Source of the DNA: an uncultured Collinsella sp. | GTDB taxonomy: Bacteria > Actinomycetota > Coriobacteriia > Coriobacteriales > Coriobacteriaceae | Assembly (NCBI GenBank): GCA_900550195.1 | Contig: URRB01000006.1 | Coordinates: 59,695-123,694 of the forward strand | DNA: 64,000 nucleotides | Direction: 5' to 3' | Shown here: piece by piece, positions 61,161 to 64,000 of the stretch | How the letters are laid out: each line of letters starts with the position of its first letter | Numbering within the stretch: position 1 is the first letter of the stretch | Translations under genes and position numbers: made by a program | Notes under the pieces: model-generated | What the model was told of the DNA's origin: nothing | Database searches by the model: none | What the model saw: only the letters and a program-made list of their open reading frames with translations

Positions 61161-61190
61161 AGGGAATCGAGGGTTGACCCTCGATTCCCT
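61161..61190. terminator. Bidirectional terminator between convergent genes
   Basis: Perfect 13-base arms (AGGGAATCGAGGG and CCCTCGATTCCCT) around a TTGA loop, between the CHAP-like gene and the reverse-strand glycosyltransferase. T-runs are weak on both sides. Confidence 0.75.
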
Positions 61191-61250
61191 TATCTATTAG
61201 TCGCATTTTAATAAGGCTAAAATTAGAAAGCGCAGAATTAAGCTAACACT

Positions 61251-63722
61251 TTATAAATGATAGTAGCGATTTCCGGGTTCTCCCACGCTGAAATTTGGGT
61301 TAATGTACGGATCGCCTTCGACATAGTATTTTGCCCAGCGATAATTCATGTATGCGACTTCTTTGTGGAACCGAATCTGCTTTTCCGTATTGTTTTCAAC
61401 GCCTCTAGAAATCGACTCGTAGTGATAGAGCTCGACTTCGGGCGTGTATACGATCAGGTCGTTAATCTCGCGTAGCTTTAAGCAAAAGTCAACATCATTA
61501 AATGCAACTTGAAGCTCTTCGGTGAAACCTCCGACTTTCTCATATTCGCTACGCTTGGTCATTATGCAAGCTGCAGTGACAGCGCTGAAGTCTTGTTGCG
61601 CATCGTTGAGTGCAAAGTAGCCCCAATTATTCCTTGGCATGCTCTGGCAAAGATGTCCCGCCACGCCGCCAGTGACGCATAGGCCCGCGTGCTGAATGGT
61701 GTTGTCGGGATAGTAGAGTTTTGCACCGACTGCGCCAACATCCTCACGTGCGCAGATGCCAAGCATGGTCTCGATCCAATTGGGCGTAATTACCTCAGTA
61801 TCGTTATTCAATAGCAAGAGATAGTCGCCCTTGGCGTGAGCAACGCCAAAGTTCATGAGCTTGGAGAAATTGAATTCGTGTTCCCAAGTTACAAGACGAA
61901 CGATGTCAGGATATTTTGCTTGCAACTTATCGTAATAATCGAACGTCACCTTTTCTGTGCTGTTGTTTTCGATTATGACGAGCTCGTAATTGTCGTACGT
62001 TGATTTCTCAACAATTGATGTAATGCAGTTGTTCAGAATGTCGGCGTGGTCTTTAGTCGGGATGATAATTGACACGAGTGGGTGGGAATCTGGCACAGCG
62101 TAGGTTACTTTATATGTAAAGGGACGACGCGCTTGTTCGACCTTCGCATTGAGCCCAAGCCTGTCCAAATGACTCTGGACCGCTTTGATACCTGCGATAG
62201 TGGCATACGGCTTGCTATCGGCATTTGCTGCGGTGGAGGTCTCGCTTAGGCGCCAGTGGTATAGAACCTTCGCAACATGATGAACTTTCCTTGCCTTTTC
62301 CACGGCGCGGAGAGTCAGATTATGATCCTGTGCTCCATCGAACTCTTTTGTGTTCGGCTCTAGAGTGTCTAGCAGGGACTTACGGATGGTAAGCATGTGG
62401 CAGATATAGTTATTGTTTCTGAGCAGATCGATATTGAAATCCGGCTTAAAGAACGGCTGCGCTAACTTTCCATCGGGCATGAGTTTATCTTCATCACAAT
62501 AAAGAAGATCGACGTCATTATTGTTTTCAATTGCCTCGGCATATGAGAACAACAAGTCCGGTTCAAGAATGTCGTCATGGTCAAAGAAGCTAACGAAATC
62601 GCCCGAAGCTACGGCAACGCCTGCGTTTGTGTTTTCGGAAATACCCTTATTTTCGGTAAGATTAATTGACTTAATTCTGTTGTCGCGGGCTGTTTCCTGC
62701 TCAACGCGAGCCTTTAGTTCCTGATTGTCAGGGCTTGCATTAACTAGGAGGAGCTCCCAGTTTGCATAAGACTGGTTTTTTACGGATTCGACCATATCGT
62801 TAAAAAACGAAATGGGCGTGTTGTAAAGAGGGACAATGATGCTGAATTTCGGAGCGCTATTGAAGACGATTTTTCTCTGCTTCTCCAGTGCGCCAATGGT
62901 TGCCTTATGCTCTGTAAACCATTCGGGGTATTCAGGGTCAAACTGCGCATGGGTAAAGAGGAAGTTGGTCTCCTCAAGAAGCAAGCCTAATTTATCAGGC
63001 GTTAAGCAGTCAAATGCACTGAATGAAGGGTGATTTTGATCGCCAATTATAAAGTAGTAACGATCAAACGCCTTTGGCATGCGGATCGAGAGCTGTGTTT
63101 CAAGTTGTTTTTTCTCGGATGTAAATCCAACACTCGTTACATTTGAGCCGAAGTTGACTATGCTCAGCTCAACCTCATTGAGGAACCGATCGAGGCAGCG
63201 AAGTTTGATTTGCGAGTCGTTGCGGTACGGTGTTCTAACCGTGCACCTCAGGATATACTCGTTTGAATCTTCGATGCACTGCCAAAAATCAATCGTCGCC
63301 ATCTCAAACTCTGAAACGTCATCGTAATTTCTGAGTTTGCTGCACATGTCAGGTTTAATTTTGTAGTTAAGACGCGACTCCCATTTGATGTTCTTGCAAT
63401 TGAGCGAAAGGGAGTCGCTGCTCAGGTTACGACCGTCTTTGCCGATTTCGCTAAACTCAACTTTAATGGATCGGGTGTCGGGGTCGGGGATTACAAGAAC
63501 GTATGAGTCTGATTCGCCGTTATTGTCCTTGAATTTTAGAAGAGACAAAGGTAAACGGCGGTCGTCAACCGTTGCCGCTTGAGCTTTTATGCTGGAGCCT
63601 TCATGGATGCCTTCTATTTTAAGCTGCTGGTAGATTTTCCAGTTTCCTCTGCATACTCCGGTTGTTTCGACTCGCATTGTTTGCCTTTCGTTTGTTGGAC
63701 ACTGCTCATTGTACTTATTCAT
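61251..63722 (-). CDS. Two-domain family 2 glycosyltransferase
   Basis: 823 residues with the same plan as 33466-35952: a ~285-residue beta-rich N-domain (WESRLNYKIKPDMCSKLR resembles the same place in the paralogue), GT2 domain one (FSIIVPLYNTPISFFNDMVES, FFDHDDILEPDLL, LLYCDED) and GT2 domain two (VSIIIPTKDHADILNNCITS, LLLNNDTEVITPNWIETML, AFNDVDFCLKL). It would add sugars to the surface glycan. It is A+T-rich, unlike its G+C-rich paralogue. ATG 63722 (GAGG upstream) and ATG 63677 (AAAGG upstream) are both possible starts. Confidence 0.9.
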   Translation of the reverse strand: MNKYNEQCPTNERQTMRVETTGVCRGNWKIYQQLKIEGIHEGSSIKAQAATVDDRRLPLSLLKFKDNNGESDSYVLVIPDPDTRSIKVEFSEIGKDGRNLSSDSLSLNCKNIKWESRLNYKIKPDMCSKLRNYDDVSEFEMATIDFWQCIEDSNEYILRCTVRTPYRNDSQIKLRCLDRFLNEVELSIVNFGSNVTSVGFTSEKKQLETQLSIRMPKAFDRYYFIIGDQNHPSFSAFDCLTPDKLGLLLEETNFLFTHAQFDPEYPEWFTEHKATIGALEKQRKIVFNSAPKFSIIVPLYNTPISFFNDMVESVKNQSYANWELLLVNASPDNQELKARVEQETARDNRIKSINLTENKGISENTNAGVAVASGDFVSFFDHDDILEPDLLFSYAEAIENNNDVDLLYCDEDKLMPDGKLAQPFFKPDFNIDLLRNNNYICHMLTIRKSLLDTLEPNTKEFDGAQDHNLTLRAVEKARKVHHVAKVLYHWRLSETSTAANADSKPYATIAGIKAVQSHLDRLGLNAKVEQARRPFTYKVTYAVPDSHPLVSIIIPTKDHADILNNCITSIVEKSTYDNYELVIIENNSTEKVTFDYYDKLQAKYPDIVRLVTWEHEFNFSKLMNFGVAHAKGDYLLLLNNDTEVITPNWIETMLGICAREDVGAVGAKLYYPDNTIQHAGLCVTGGVAGHLCQSMPRNNWGYFALNDAQQDFSAVTAACIMTKRSEYEKVGGFTEELQVAFNDVDFCLKLREINDLIVYTPEVELYHYESISRGVENNTEKQIRFHKEVAYMNYRWAKYYVEGDPYINPNFSVGEPGNRYYHL

Positions 63723-63891
63723 TTCCTACCTCGCGATAAATGCAGAAAGAGTTACGTGTTTCTACTGTCCGTTTTAAAGAGAATGAGGAGGAAGCCGCTG
63801 CTGGCGCATATAATTTTAATAAATATGTTTGTCTAATCGTTGTTTGCAATTAGCAGCTTTTGCCTAACGATTGTCAACTGAGAGGAATTCT

Positions 63892-64000
63892 ATGAAAGGC
63901 ATCATCCTCGCCGGCGGGTCCGGCACGCGCCTGTACCCGCTCACGCTCGTGACCTCCAAGCAGCTGCTGCCGGTCTACGACAAGCCCATGATCTACTACC
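63892..64000 (+). CDS. rmlA: Glucose-1-phosphate thymidylyltransferase, N-terminal part (cut by window edge)
   Basis: 36 codons are visible, opening MKGIILAGGSGTRLYPLT and continuing SKQLLPVYDKPMIYY, the nucleotide-binding and catalytic start of RmlA/RfbA. It makes dTDP-glucose, the first step to dTDP-rhamnose. GAGAGGAA precedes the ATG. The G+C-rich codon use differs from the neighbouring gene, suggesting the older backbone resumes here. Its presence suggests the rhamnose donor used by nearby glycosyltransferases is made next door. Confidence 0.92.
   Translation, partial: MKGIILAGGSGTRLYPLTLVTSKQLLPVYDKPMIYY

Overview
The window looks like chromosome from a Collinsella-type gut actinobacterium (class Coriobacteriia). 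This is inferred from the G+C-rich housekeeping genes, a Rho with a very long charged N-terminal extension, a sufCBDSU operon next to an Rrf2 regulator, an adjacent NifU-like/GGGtGRT gene pair, and sortase and choline-binding surface proteins. No rRNA gene or species-specific marker is present, so the assignment rests on gene content and style.

Layout. 1-11 kb is mostly housekeeping: a cut-off RAYT-type transposase, a CarD-like regulator, argS, rho, an unknown membrane protein, a VanZ-like protein, a ROK sugar kinase and an aminotransferase. 11-12.3 kb holds tRNA-His and tRNA-Lys, a duplicated tRNA-Lys 3' end, and a dinD-like gene. 12.4-23.8 kb holds an FAD oxidoreductase, the NifU-like/GGGtGRT pair, a complete RAYT, the suf Fe-S operon with its Rrf2 regulator, and a MntA/HepT-type toxin-antitoxin pair. 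24-27.7 kb holds a sortase-anchored lysozyme-like protein and an AAA-ATPase-like protein. 27.8-36 kb is a run of six family-2 glycosyltransferase genes.

36-61 kb is the most distinctive part. Seven secreted proteins carry tandem aromatic cell-wall (choline-binding) repeats. Six of them also carry cell-wall enzyme domains: GH25 muramidase, C39-like peptidase, L,D-transpeptidase, and three NlpC/P60 or CHAP-like domains. The same region encodes a phosphocholine decoration pathway: a LicB-like permease, a fused regulator-LicC-LicA protein, and a LicD transferase. It also encodes a flippase, further glycosyltransferases and a DUF2142 membrane protein. Read together, these make a surface glycan, put phosphocholine on it, and dock wall-remodelling enzymes to that choline, as in the pneumococcal scheme. 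Large parts of these genes are visibly more A+T-rich than the flanks, and two double-glycosyltransferase paralogues in opposite orientation bracket the block. The window ends at the start of rmlA (dTDP-rhamnose pathway).

Limits: every function comes from reading motifs by eye. Starts were chosen from ribosome binding sites, and promoters and terminators are pattern calls.
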